NCBI RefSeq assembly: GCF_014196525.1
Contig: NZ_JACIDX010000011.1
Span: 1-64,000, forward strand
Direction: 5' to 3'
Origin: Novosphingobium sediminicola
Lineage (GTDB): Bacteria; Pseudomonadota; Alphaproteobacteria; Sphingomonadales; Sphingomonadaceae
DNA length: 64,000 bases
Below the pieces are notes generated by a model. The model had not been told where the DNA came from and did not search any database. It saw only the letters and a list, made by a program, of their open reading frames with translations. Positions within the stretch are counted from its first letter, which is position 1, and every line of letters starts with the position of its first letter. The position numbers and the translations under genes are program-made. Positions 25,550 through 34,231 of the stretch are shown piece after piece.

Positions 25550-27247
25550 ATGGATATCACCGCCACCATCGCACGCCATCTGGCCATCAGCCCCGGCTGG
25601 GATGCGCTTTTGGCCACCAGCGAATCCTGCGCACAGGCCAGCGAAGACATGATCGCCGAGATCCTGGGTTCGGCGGGGCGCTTTGCGCTTGAACGTCTGG
25701 CGCCCCTGAATACGGCGGCCGATGTGACGGGTTGCAAACTGGTCGATGGCCGCGTCATCACCGTGCCCGAACACAAGGCCGCATGGGCGGAATTCTGTGA
25801 GGGCGGCTGGCTGATGCTTGACGCCTCGCCCGAGATCGGCGGCATGGGCCTGCCCACGGCGCTGGGCAATGCGGTGCAGGAAATGATGGACCGCCACTGC
25901 CCCGCCTTTGGCATGATGCCAGTGCCCAGCCGGGCGGGTGCACGCCTGATCCATGCCTTTGCCGATGACGCCGTGCGCGAGGCATGGCTGCCCGGTCTGA
26001 TCGACGGGACGATTGGCGCGACCATCTGCATTTCCGAACCCGATGCGGGCAGCGATGTGCGCCGCCTGCGCACGCGGGGCGAAAAGCAGGCAGATGGCAC
26101 ATGGCGGATCACCGGCGAGAAATGCTGGATCAGCTTTGGCGATCAGGATCTGACGGGCGCGATTGCCCACCTGTTGCTGGCCAAAACCGCGCCCGAAGGG
26201 CAGGCCCCCAGCCCCAAAGACCCGATCAGCCTGTTCCTTGTCCCCTCGGTCGAGGATGGTGTGCGCGCGCCGATTGTGGTGCGCCGTCTTGAGGAAAAGC
26301 TTGGCCTGCATGCCTCGCCCACCTGCGTGATGGGGTTTGAAGGCGCACCCGCCTATCTGCTGGGCGAAGCGGGGCGCGGGTTGCCGCAACTCTTCGTCAT
26401 GATCACCAATATGCGTCTGGCGACCGGCGTAATGGGCTTAGCCGTGGGCAGCCGCGCCGCCGACATCGCCTATGGCTATGCGGCCGAGCGGCGACAGGGC
26501 GGCAATGGCCCGCAGCCGGTCACGATCAACACCCATGCCGATGTGCAGGCGCAACTGCTCTCGCTTTCCGCGCGGGTCGAGCCTCTGCGCGGGCTGATCT
26601 TTGCCACGGCCAATGCCGCCGATCTCGCCCGCTTTACCAATGATGCGGCGGTCAAGGCGCATAATGAGGCGCTGGCCGGTTGGCTGTTGCCCATCGTCAA
26701 AACGCTGGGCGGCGAGACGGGCTTTGGCGTGGCATCGGATGCGATTCAGGTGCTGGGCGGCGCGGGATACACACGCGAATGGCCGGTCGAGCAGGGGTTG
26801 CGCGATGCCCGCGTGCTCACCGTCTTTGAAGGCACCACCGGTATGCAGGCGCAGGACATCACCCTGCGCCGCCTTCGCGCATCTGGCGCGGCGGGATATC
26901 ATGCGTTTTTGCAGGCCACCCGCGAGGATGCAGCCCGCATCGACCATGCCGGTTTCAATGCGGCGCTCGACACCTTCACCGCCACCGCCGAGGCCATGAT
27001 CGCCGCCGATCCCGCAACGGCCGAGGCGGGATCGACGCCCTTCCTGACGCTGGCGGGCGTGGTGGCAACCGGCTGGATCGCGGCGCGGCTGATCGCAGCG
27101 GAGGCTGGCGATCCACTGTCGCGCCAACTGGCGGCGGCAGGGCGCTATGCGCTGGCCGATATTGCGCCGCGGGCGGCTCTGGCCGGCGCGCAGGCGTTGA
27201 TGGCGGCGGAGCGGGTGAGCGGGTTTGGGGTGATGGTGGAGGTTTGA
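25550..27247 (+). CDS. Acyl-CoA dehydrogenase, large (DmdC/FadE-like) type
   Basis: A 565-residue FAD enzyme that introduces a double bond into an acyl-CoA. The N-terminal and middle domains contain CISEPDAGSDVRRLRTRGE, ITGEKCWISFGD, and the C-terminal domain has GVASDAIQVLGGAGYTREWPVEQGLRDARVLTVFEGTTGMQ, with the glutamate of FEGTT as catalytic base. The additional C-terminal ~130 residues are characteristic of the long 3-methylmercaptopropionyl-CoA dehydrogenase-like group. GAGAGG precedes the start. Substrate unknown; nearby aromatic genes may indicate a side-chain acyl-CoA. Ends 13 bases before repeat R4. Confidence 0.9.
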   Translation: MDITATIARHLAISPGWDALLATSESCAQASEDMIAEILGSAGRFALERLAPLNTAADVTGCKLVDGRVITVPEHKAAWAEFCEGGWLMLDASPEIGGMGLPTALGNAVQEMMDRHCPAFGMMPVPSRAGARLIHAFADDAVREAWLPGLIDGTIGATICISEPDAGSDVRRLRTRGEKQADGTWRITGEKCWISFGDQDLTGAIAHLLLAKTAPEGQAPSPKDPISLFLVPSVEDGVRAPIVVRRLEEKLGLHASPTCVMGFEGAPAYLLGEAGRGLPQLFVMITNMRLATGVMGLAVGSRAADIAYGYAAERRQGGNGPQPVTINTHADVQAQLLSLSARVEPLRGLIFATANAADLARFTNDAAVKAHNEALAGWLLPIVKTLGGETGFGVASDAIQVLGGAGYTREWPVEQGLRDARVLTVFEGTTGMQAQDITLRRLRASGAAGYHAFLQATREDAARIDHAGFNAALDTFTATAEAMIAADPATAEAGSTPFLTLAGVVATGWIAARLIAAEAGDPLSRQLAAAGRYALADIAPRAALAGAQALMAAERVSGFGVMVEV

Positions 27248-27259
27248 GGTTTGAAGTTT

Positions 27260-27484
27260 GCCTCCGGCGGGCAAAGGGACTCGGTCCCTTTGCAATCCCG
27301 TTAATGGGGTGGTGGTTGGTTGATAGCGGTGTGCCCGGCCGCCATGTTTGAAAGCCTACGGCGCGGTAAACTCAGTCCTATCCGCGCCGCAGGCTTTTAA
27401 ATCCCAACGCCGCGTCCGACACCCAACGCCGAACCCTTGGCGCAACGCAGACAGTAACGGGAGCGCGAGGGTCTAGACCCTCGC
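27260..27484 (-). repeat. Mosaic palindromic intergenic repeat R4 (A-B-D' form)
   Basis: Same element as R2/R3 in inverse direction: hairpin A (GGGCAAAGGGACTCGGTCCCTTTGC) then CAATCCCGTTAATGGGG, central arms AAAGCCTACGGCGC / GCGCCGCAGGCTTT, then GACAGTAACGGGAGC and hairpin D (GCGAGGGTCTAGACCCTCGC). It fills the gap between the convergent acyl-CoA dehydrogenase and marR genes, 13 bases from each stop. Confidence 0.93.
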
Positions 27485-27497
27485 ATTCAACCCTTCT

Positions 27498-27971
27498 TCA
27501 CTCATGCAACCGCGTCAGCAACTCGATCAACACCGCCACTTCCCGCGCCGTGTACCGAGACTTAAGCCATTCCTCATGCGCGCGGATGGCCTCTTTCGCC
27601 GTGGCCAGCATCGCCTTACCCGCAACCGTCAGATGCAGCGTCTGCTTGCGCCCATCGGTGTCCGACTTTCCGCGCTGCAACAGGTCGCGCGCTTCCAGCC
27701 GGTTGACGATGGCCATGGTGGTGGCCCGGTCCATGCGCATACGCTGGGCCAGCCCGGTTTGCGCGATGCCGGGGTGGTCATCGACCAGCCACAGCACCGA
27801 GACCTGTTTCTGCGTCAGATCGAGTTCGGCAAAGGTCTCGGTAAAGTGGCGATAGACCGCGCCATGGGCAAGGCGCAGGTGAAACCCCACGATATCGCGG
27901 ATTTCGCCAATATCGTCGGCATCTTCCCCCGGCGGGGTGGTTTTCACCAGCGTTTCCTTGACTTTTGCCAT
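27498..27971 (-). CDS. MarR-family transcriptional regulator next to ligW
   Basis: A 157-residue MarR protein. The DNA-binding wing is IAQTGLAQRMRMDRATTMAIVNRLEARDLLQR followed by SDTDGRKQTLHLT. It lies 78 bases downstream of ligW on the same strand. In SYK-6 a MarR-type repressor (DesR) controls O-demethylation genes, and MarR proteins often sense aromatic acids, so this is a good candidate for local control of the aromatic genes, but no binding site can be assigned to it with certainty. Confidence 0.9.
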   Translation of the reverse strand: MAKVKETLVKTTPPGEDADDIGEIRDIVGFHLRLAHGAVYRHFTETFAELDLTQKQVSVLWLVDDHPGIAQTGLAQRMRMDRATTMAIVNRLEARDLLQRGKSDTDGRKQTLHLTVAGKAMLATAKEAIRAHEEWLKSRYTAREVAVLIELLTRLHE

Positions 27972-28049
27972 GCCCTTGCGCTTGCCCCTCTATCTGCGCT
28001 CCTGTTTCCATCAGTGACCGGGCCTTGCGCCGGGCGCAAGGCCCCTGCC

Positions 28050-29114
28050 TCACAGTTTGAACCAGCGGCGTGCGTTATCCTCAAAGAACTTGCGTTTTGT
28101 GGCAAAATTCATGGCCATATTGTCCATATCGACCACTTCGCGCGCCTCGTACTGATACGGATAGTCCATAGCGTACATCACGCGATCCTCGCCCATCACC
28201 TCCTGAGCAAATTTGATCGCCGGTTCCCACGCCATGCCCGAATTGGTGATCAACACGTTGGAACGCATATATTCGGCGATGGTTTTCTTCAGCGGCTTGA
28301 GGCGTTCATAGCGCTGCGAGCGCACCCCCGCCTGATGCATGTAATCGAGACGATAGAGCCAGTAGGGCAGCGCCTCGCCCATATGGCCGACCATGATCTG
28401 GAGCGTGGGATAGCGGTCGAAAATGCCGGTGGTGATCAGGCGCAAAAGGTGCATCCCCGTTTCCACGCCAAAGCCGAACACCGCACCGTCCAGCCCCGCT
28501 TCCAGCACCGGCCCGATCATGCTGTCGGGCAAGGTGGCAGGATGGATATAAAGCGGCTGATCCACCTCGACCAGCGCGCGGAAGATGGGGTCGAATTGCG
28601 GCTCGTCCAGATAGTGGCCCTGCGTGTGGCTGTTGATCTGGCAGCCCTTAAAGCCCCATTCGCGCGCGCCGCGCCGGATTTCATCGGCCGACCATTCCGG
28701 GTCCTGCGGCGCCACCGCCGTCATGCCGACAAAGCGGGTGGGATATTTCGCGCAGGCAGCGGCAAGCGCCTCATTGGCCCGCCGCGCCACGCCCTTGGCT
28801 TCTTCCACATCCAGAATCGGCTGCACACCGGGGCTGGTCAGCGCGAGGATGGCGACATCAATCCCGGTCGCGTCCATATCGGCAATCCGCCGCTCGCCCA
28901 GATCCAGCAGGCGCTCCATGATCTGCGTCGCGCGCGGCGATGGGCTTTGCGCATAAAAGCCCCACAGGCTGACCATGCCCTTGTCCGCCGTGCCGTCGCG
29001 GATCATGCGCAGGAAGATGTCCACCTGCTCGCGCGTGGCAAAGGCTTCCTCGGTGGCGATGCGCAGATAACCGCGCTCGCCGCCGGTGCGAAGTGGATGG
29101 AGATGTTCGCTCAT
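28050..29114 (-). CDS. ligW: 5-carboxyvanillate decarboxylase LigW
   Basis: The 354-residue amidohydrolase-superfamily enzyme decarboxylates 5-carboxyvanillate to vanillate, without oxygen, in breakdown of the lignin biphenyl 5,5'-dehydrodivanillate. As I recall the SYK-6 enzyme, the similarity is very high along the whole length (GYLRIATEEAFATREQVD, MVSLWGFYAQSPSPRATQI, YMHQAGVRSQRYERLKPLKK). Metal and active-site residues: the glutamate in ATEEAF in place of HxH, His of PLYIHPAT, His of GHMGEALPYW, Asp of YAMDYPYQ. It is the last gene of the MFS-aldehyde dehydrogenase-DUF2490-ligW unit. Confidence 0.92.
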   Translation of the reverse strand: MSEHLHPLRTGGERGYLRIATEEAFATREQVDIFLRMIRDGTADKGMVSLWGFYAQSPSPRATQIMERLLDLGERRIADMDATGIDVAILALTSPGVQPILDVEEAKGVARRANEALAAACAKYPTRFVGMTAVAPQDPEWSADEIRRGAREWGFKGCQINSHTQGHYLDEPQFDPIFRALVEVDQPLYIHPATLPDSMIGPVLEAGLDGAVFGFGVETGMHLLRLITTGIFDRYPTLQIMVGHMGEALPYWLYRLDYMHQAGVRSQRYERLKPLKKTIAEYMRSNVLITNSGMAWEPAIKFAQEVMGEDRVMYAMDYPYQYEAREVVDMDNMAMNFATKRKFFEDNARRWFKL

Positions 29115-29151
29115 GTGGGGCTGTTCCTCTTTCCCGACAGCCCGGCGGTTT

Positions 29152-29817
29152 TTATCGGTTGATGGTCAATGCCAGGCTGAAAATGTGATTCATCCGGTCG
29201 GCCTTTGCGTCCCGCGCAATATACTGGCCCATATATCCGGTCTCGATGGCGAAGCCGCGCGCCACTGGCACGGCCAGACCGCCAAACAGGCGCAATTGGT
29301 CGAAGCCCGCCTTCTGGCCCCAAGTGGTCTTGTTGAAGGCGAAGAACGGTTCGGCGCTGCCCACCAGCGCGAAGCCCTTGCCGATGGGCAGGCTGCCTCG
29401 CACCTGTTGCCGCATCCGCCAGCCCACCTCGCCCGAACCCTCGACAAAGCGTTGTTCCAGACGAGTGCGCCCGGTGATCGTGCCGCTCTTGCCCGCGTCC
29501 AAAATGCTGAAATTGGCCTGCTGAAACAGGCGATGTTCGTCCAGCACCTTGGCCCCCAGATTGTCGGTGCGGACATAGGCATAGCCGCCAAACACGCTGG
29601 TCTTGGGATTGATGCGATAACCGATCGCCTGACGGAGCAGGATTTGCCCGGCGCGACTGTGCTCGTCCGTAATCCGCGCCTGATAGTCGAAATTGACCAC
29701 AGCGCGCCCCCCCAGCCCGACCATGCCATGCACGGCGGCCCATGTCTGCGTATCCTCCTCCGCCGCATACGCCATGGGCGCCATCATCAACAAAGGCAGG
29801 GCAAACAGAAGCTTCAT
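29152..29817 (-). CDS. DUF2490 outer-membrane beta-barrel-like protein
   Basis: A 221-residue protein with a signal peptide (MKLLFALPLLMMAPMAYAA). The remainder has alternating strands (VVNFDYQARI, SVFGGYAYVRTD, TRLEQRFVEGSGEVGWRMRQQVR, AIETGYMGQYI) and the DUF2490 motif R-x-E-Q-R-F, ending in a hydrophobic last strand (IFSLALTINR), as expected for a small outer-membrane barrel. Within an aromatic gene unit it may help uptake of phenylpropanoid compounds; this is inference. ATG 29817 is the start. Confidence 0.8.
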   Translation of the reverse strand: MKLLFALPLLMMAPMAYAAEEDTQTWAAVHGMVGLGGRAVVNFDYQARITDEHSRAGQILLRQAIGYRINPKTSVFGGYAYVRTDNLGAKVLDEHRLFQQANFSILDAGKSGTITGRTRLEQRFVEGSGEVGWRMRQQVRGSLPIGKGFALVGSAEPFFAFNKTTWGQKAGFDQLRLFGGLAVPVARGFAIETGYMGQYIARDAKADRMNHIFSLALTINR

Positions 29818-29832
29818 GGCAAGATCTCGCAA

Positions 29833-29863
29833 ACAGGGGGAGGCCATCGCGGCCTCCTCCTGT
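29833..29863 (-). other. Intercistronic hairpin between aldehyde dehydrogenase and DUF2490 genes
   Basis: ACAGGGGGAGGCC and GGCCTCCTCCTGT form a 13-base stem with one G-T pair and a 5-base loop. No T-run follows on the minus strand, so it is more likely an mRNA processing or stabilising structure inside the operon than a full terminator. Confidence 0.5.
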
Positions 29864-29944
29864 TGCGGGGGCGGCATGACGCTGGGCCACGCCGCTTACC
29901 TCGCCTGTTTTGCTCAACTGTTGCTGGGCCATGACAAAGGGCAA

Positions 29945-31372
29945 TTATCCTTCGTGGACAGCCTTGGTGACAAGGCAGGCAGCCAGACCTTCCGGCCCGT
30001 CCTCGGCGCCGTGCCCCGACCATTTAACCCCGCCAAAGGGCGAATCCGAAGCGCCGATGGCCACCGTGTTGATGCCCACCATCCCGGCCTCCAGCTCGCG
30101 CGCCAGACGCTTTTGCCGTGCGGCATCCTGTGTCCAGCAATAGGCGGCCAGACCATAGGGCAGCCGGTTGGCCTCCGCGATCATCGCCTCCTCGCCCGGC
30201 ATCGGGTTGATGATGGCCACAGGGCCAAACGGCTCCTCATTCATGATCCGCGCGCTGAGCGGCACTTCGGAAATCACGGTGGGTTCGAAGAAGAATCCCT
30301 GATTGCCGATACGCTTGCCGCCTGCGTTCAGTTTTGCGCCCGCCGCCACGGCGTCTTTCACCAGCGCCTCAATGGCCTCGGGTCGGCGCGGGTTGGCCAT
30401 CGGCCCCATGCGGCTGCCCTCGTCCATGCCGTCGCCCACGGTGATCGCCTGCGCCCGCGCGGCAAAGCCATCGCGGAAACGCTCGAACACGCTTTCCTCG
30501 ACAAGGAAGCGCGTCGGGCTGACGCAGACCTGCCCCGCGTTGCGATATTTATGGCCCACGGCAATATCAAGCGTGCGCTCAATATCCGCGTCCGCAAACA
30601 CCAGCACCGGCCCATGCCCGCCCAGCTCCATCGTCGTGCGGATGCAATTTTCCGCAGCGAGTTTCGCCAGATGCTTGCCCACCACCGTCGAGCCGGTGAA
30701 GGAGAGCTTGCGGATCACCGGACTGCCCAGCAGATGGCGGCTGACCTCATCGGGCACGCCGAACACCACCTGCGCCACCTGCGGCGGCAGGCCAGCGTCC
30801 AGCAGCGCCTGCAGCACGGCCAGCGCCGAGGCGGGGGATTCTTCGGCAGGTTTCAGGATCACGCTGCACCCCGCCGCAATCGGCGCGCCCAGCTTGCGCC
30901 CCGGATTGGCAATGGGGAAATTCCACGGCGCAAAGGCCGCCACCGGGCCAACCGGCTCGTAGGTCACGGTCGAACGCTGACCATCGGGGCGCGGCAGGGT
31001 GCGGCCATAGATGCGCTGCGTCTCGCCCGCATAAAAGTTGAACAGGCCCGCGACCATCATCACCTCGATGCGGGTTTCACCGATGGTTTTGCCCTCCTCC
31101 AGCGTGGCGGCGCGGGCGATTTCCTCCTGACGCTGCACCAACAGGGCTGCCGCGCCCGACAGCACGGCGGCGCGCTGCATCGGGGTGGACTTGCGCCAGA
31201 TGCGAAAGCCCTCATCCGCCACGGCCAGCGCGCGGTCGAGATCAGCAGCATCCGCCAGCGGCAATTGCCCGATCACCGCGCCGGTCGCAGGGTTCAGCAC
31301 AGCATGGGTGCGGCGATGGGCGACACCCACCTTCTCGCCGCCAATCACCATGGAAAGTTCAGGGTAAGTCAT
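29945..31372 (-). CDS. NAD(P)-dependent aldehyde dehydrogenase (succinate-semialdehyde dehydrogenase-like)
   Basis: A 475-residue ALDH. The cofactor and catalytic motifs are AAFAPWNFPIANPGRKLG, KLSFTGSTVVGKHL, the base MELGGHGP and the nucleophile RNAGQVCVSPTRF. It resembles the GabD group. Placed between a transporter and ligW, it may oxidise an aromatic aldehyde such as vanillin or 5-formylvanillate-type compounds; the exact substrate is not shown by sequence. ATG 31372 overlaps the MFS gene stop by four bases, so both are translated in a coupled way. Confidence 0.88.
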   Translation of the reverse strand: MTYPELSMVIGGEKVGVAHRRTHAVLNPATGAVIGQLPLADAADLDRALAVADEGFRIWRKSTPMQRAAVLSGAAALLVQRQEEIARAATLEEGKTIGETRIEVMMVAGLFNFYAGETQRIYGRTLPRPDGQRSTVTYEPVGPVAAFAPWNFPIANPGRKLGAPIAAGCSVILKPAEESPASALAVLQALLDAGLPPQVAQVVFGVPDEVSRHLLGSPVIRKLSFTGSTVVGKHLAKLAAENCIRTTMELGGHGPVLVFADADIERTLDIAVGHKYRNAGQVCVSPTRFLVEESVFERFRDGFAARAQAITVGDGMDEGSRMGPMANPRRPEAIEALVKDAVAAGAKLNAGGKRIGNQGFFFEPTVISEVPLSARIMNEEPFGPVAIINPMPGEEAMIAEANRLPYGLAAYCWTQDAARQKRLARELEAGMVGINTVAIGASDSPFGGVKWSGHGAEDGPEGLAACLVTKAVHEG

Positions 31373-32772
31373 TGGGTTTCCTTGTCGAGCAAAGCCAAGG
31401 CGTCGGCATAGGGCCGGATCGCGCGGCTGATAATGTAGGCAGCCGCAGGGCTGAGCAAAACCCCCGAGAGCACCAAAGACTTCCAAACGTCGGCATCATG
31501 GCCGAACACATGGTCGGTGAAAAAGCCGATCATAAAGGGGCCGACCGCGCCCACGGCGGTGAACATCATCAGATAAAGGCCGGTCACCTGCCCGCGCATC
31601 TGGTTGGGGGTGATTTCCTGAATAACCAGATTTTGCGGCACCGCCGAGGCGATCCCCAGCATGCCCGCCAGCATCGAACAGGTCAGCGCCAGCCAAGGGC
31701 TGGGCATCATCGGCCCGATGATCGCCAGCGGCGCGGCCAGCGAAAAGCAGATCGTGACGGCGCGGACATTGGCGTCACGATAGCGCCGCGCCAGCAATTT
31801 GATCAGCATCGGCCCCAGCAGCAGCCCGGCGATTTGCCCGGCCAGCATGAACATGGGCGCGCGCGTGGCGATCTCCACCTCGGTCCAGCCATAGGTGCGC
31901 TTATAGAAAGGCACCATCCATGCGGGCGCGGCCATAGCGTGGGCCGCCGAAAAACCTAGCCCCAGAAACAGCGGTCCATACACCGCGCGGCGGCGCCATA
32001 CTTCGGCCATCACCGTGCGGATCGGCAGCGGCTTGCCCCCATCGATCACGCCCCGGCGCGGCGGTTCCTTCACGAAGAGCAGCAGGGCGCAGGCCACCAC
32101 GCCCGGCAGCGCCAGCATCATCAGCACATATTTCCATCCATGGAGCGTCGTGCCCATGAAAGGCGTTTCGGGCAGGCTCATCGCCAGCGCGAGCAGCTTG
32201 CCCGCGATAACGAGGCCGATCGTGCTGCCGCCGATAAAGCCCAGTTGCAGCACGGCGAAGGGCCAGCGGCGTTTTTCGGGCGGAAAGAAATCGGCCAGCA
32301 TTGAGTAAGACCCCGGCGCATGAGCCCCGCCCCCGGCGCCCACCAGCATCCGGGTGAAGGCCAGAGCCATAAAGGTGCTGGTAAACCCACCCGCCGCATT
32401 GAGCAGCGCGATCAGAAGCGCGCCGATGGCCAGCACATATTTGCGCGGAAAAATATCCGAACAGCGCGACAGCGGCAGCATCACCACCATGTAGAACACA
32501 ACATTGACCGGCCCTTGCAGCAGGCCGATGGCGGTGTTCGACAGGCCGAACTCGGTCTTGATCTGTTCGATCAGCAGGCCAAAAGCCGCCGAATCGAAGA
32601 AATTGAGAAATGTGGCGAAGATAATCACGGCCAGCGCAAACCATGCCGCGCCCGCGCTGGGCCATGGTTCATCGCGCGCGGCCACGGCAAGGTGATGCGC
32701 GGCAGCATCCTCGGACGCCACGCCATGATTGAGTTCGGCGGCCATATCCGGCCCGCTCATAGAAACTGCCAT
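31369..32772 (-). CDS. MFS transporter, probable aromatic acid uptake
   Basis: A 467-residue major facilitator protein with twelve predicted helices. The first helix pair has FLNFFDSAAFGLLIEQIKTEFGLSNTAIGLLQG, the loop 2-3 motif is PLSRCSDIFPRKYVLAIG (degenerate G-x-x-x-D-R), and the helix 4 region is LAFTRMLVGAGGGAHAPGS. The overall look is that of the spinster/hexuronate-like subgroup common for aromatic acids in sphingomonads. ATG 32772 has GGAGAGG upstream. It is the first gene of the ligW unit, divergent from the SDR gene; a palindrome lies between the two starts. Confidence 0.88.
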   Translation of the reverse strand: MAVSMSGPDMAAELNHGVASEDAAAHHLAVAARDEPWPSAGAAWFALAVIIFATFLNFFDSAAFGLLIEQIKTEFGLSNTAIGLLQGPVNVVFYMVVMLPLSRCSDIFPRKYVLAIGALLIALLNAAGGFTSTFMALAFTRMLVGAGGGAHAPGSYSMLADFFPPEKRRWPFAVLQLGFIGGSTIGLVIAGKLLALAMSLPETPFMGTTLHGWKYVLMMLALPGVVACALLLFVKEPPRRGVIDGGKPLPIRTVMAEVWRRRAVYGPLFLGLGFSAAHAMAAPAWMVPFYKRTYGWTEVEIATRAPMFMLAGQIAGLLLGPMLIKLLARRYRDANVRAVTICFSLAAPLAIIGPMMPSPWLALTCSMLAGMLGIASAVPQNLVIQEITPNQMRGQVTGLYLMMFTAVGAVGPFMIGFFTDHVFGHDADVWKSLVLSGVLLSPAAAYIISRAIRPYADALALLDKETQ

Positions 32773-32844
32773 ATGCACCTCTCCCGTGCCTGCCCCCGAT
32801 TGGCGAGGGGCGATTTCGCGCTGGCTCTTTACAGCGCATGTTTT

Positions 32845-32859
32845 GTATGTGTTAGATAC
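32845..32859. promoter_or_regulatory. 15-bp near-palindromic operator-like site, MFS/SDR gap
   Basis: GTATGTGTTAGATAC inside the larger inverted repeat TTGTATGTGTTAGATACAA (32843-32861; 6-base arms TTGTAT/ATACAA). It lies between the divergent MFS (start 32772) and SDR (start 32937) genes and fits the motif shared with the ligA, PQQ-dehydrogenase and ligM upstream regions. Confidence 0.55.
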
Positions 32860-32936
32860 AATGCATAGCGAGCCGCTTGGCAAGCCCCAATCGGCATGGA
32901 CGCAAGAAAAATTGCGCGGGCAAGAGGATGACAGCG

Positions 32937-33839
32937 ATGATTGATTTTGCAGGACGCACCGCCTTTGTCACCGGGGGCGCGAATGGCGTGGGGCTGGGCC
33001 TCGTGCGCGCGCTGCTGGCGCAGGGTTGCCGGGTGGCGATTGCCGATATTCGTGAGGAATCCATCGCATCGGCGCTGGCCACGCTGGACAATGCCGAGGT
33101 GATGGGCGTTCAGGTGGACGTGTCGAGCCGCGAGGCGATGGCGGTGGCGGCCGATGAGGTCGAGGCGCGCTTTGGCCCGGTCTCGCTGCTGTTCAACAAT
33201 GCGGGCATCAACCTGTTCCAGACCATCGAGGATTCGAGCTGGTCCGACTGGGACTGGGTGATGGGGGTGAACCTGCATGGCGTCATCAACGGGGTGATGA
33301 CCTTTGTGCCGCGCATGATCGCGGCGGGCAACGGGGGCTATATCGTCAACACCGCCAGCATGGCCGGATGGCTGGCCTCGGGCGCGCCGGGGATTTACAA
33401 CACCACCAAATTTGCGGTGCGCGGCATGTCGGAATCTCTGCGCTACAGCCTTGCCAAGTATGGCATCGGCGTGTCGATCCTGTGTCCGGGGCTGGTGAAA
33501 AGCTATATCTATGCCAGCGACGATGTGCGCCCCGCCGGGTTGATGGAGGGGGCAAAGCCGATCGATCATGCCGCCGTCGAAAGGCTGGCGGGCGCGCATC
33601 AGGCCGGGATGGAGCCGGACGTGATCGCCGCCCGCGTGATCGAGGGCATGGAGGACAACCGCGCCTATATCTTCAGCCACCCCGAATTCCGCGAGGAAGT
33701 GGCCGAATTGTTTGCCGAATATCTGGCCGATTTCCGCGACTATCCCGCCGATCCGGGGTTTGAGCAGCGCATCAGCTTCGAAAAATTCCGGCGCGAGCGG
33801 TATAAGGAAGCCCGCGAAGCAGCAAGGAAAGCGGTATGA
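32937..33839 (+). CDS. Short-chain dehydrogenase, LigD/LigL/LigN-like
   Basis: A 300-residue SDR: NAD motif FVTGGANGVGLGL (about 10-22), FNNAGIN, serine in NTASMAGWL, catalytic YNTTKFAV. The family resemblance to the C-alpha dehydrogenases of lignin beta-aryl ethers as I remember them is marked in ADEVEARFGPVSLLFNNAG, DWDWVMGVNLHGVINGVMTF and the C-terminal MEPDVIAARVIEGMEDNRAYI. It may oxidise an aryl-ether or phenylpropane alcohol. ATG 32937 has AGAGG 9 bases upstream; ATG 32928 is possible. The VOC gene follows with overlap. Confidence 0.82.
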   Translation: MIDFAGRTAFVTGGANGVGLGLVRALLAQGCRVAIADIREESIASALATLDNAEVMGVQVDVSSREAMAVAADEVEARFGPVSLLFNNAGINLFQTIEDSSWSDWDWVMGVNLHGVINGVMTFVPRMIAAGNGGYIVNTASMAGWLASGAPGIYNTTKFAVRGMSESLRYSLAKYGIGVSILCPGLVKSYIYASDDVRPAGLMEGAKPIDHAAVERLAGAHQAGMEPDVIAARVIEGMEDNRAYIFSHPEFREEVAELFAEYLADFRDYPADPGFEQRISFEKFRRERYKEAREAARKAV

Positions 33840-34231
33840 TTCTGACGCTCGATCATGTGAACATCATCACGGCGGATCTGGAAGGATCCGCCCGCTTCTA
33901 TGCGCAGGTGTTCGGGCTTGAGCGGCGCGATGGGCCCCCTCCCCTTACCCCGCAGACCGGGCAGTGGATGTATGATGAAGCGGGGCGCGCGGTGATCCAC
34001 CTCAACAGTCTGGACGCCCCGCGCGCCTATGACCGCGATATTGCGCCGGGGCCGACCGGTGCGCTTCACCATGTCGCGCTGGCTTGCAGCGGGCATGATG
34101 CGATGATCGCGCGGCTGGAGGCGGTGAGGCTGGATTATCAGCGCAATTTCGTGACGGCCATCGGGCTGCGCCAGATCTTTGTGCGCGATCCCAATGAGGT
34201 CTTGTTTGAACTTAATTTCTTTGGTGATTAG
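33836..34231 (+). CDS. VOC-superfamily (glyoxalase/dioxygenase fold) protein
   Basis: A 131-residue protein with two beta-alpha-beta-beta-beta modules: LTLDHVNIITADLEGSARFYAQVFGL (first metal His at 7), ALHHVALACSGHDAMIARL (second His) and FVRDPNEVLFELNFF (Glu ligand). Such single-domain proteins are lyases, isomerases or ring-cleavage enzymes. It overlaps the SDR stop by four bases (ATGA), so the two act together, perhaps in side-chain conversion of a lignin fragment. Its end overlaps the convergent alpha/beta hydrolase gene. Confidence 0.85.
   Translation: MILTLDHVNIITADLEGSARFYAQVFGLERRDGPPPLTPQTGQWMYDEAGRAVIHLNSLDAPRAYDRDIAPGPTGALHHVALACSGHDAMIARLEAVRLDYQRNFVTAIGLRQIFVRDPNEVLFELNFFGD

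Noticed and set aside
27504..31411. Long plus-strand frames over marR-ligW (27504-29162) and DUF2490-aldehyde dehydrogenase (29693-31411)
   Set aside because: Both are opposite to genes with clear catalytic motifs and have no motif of their own.
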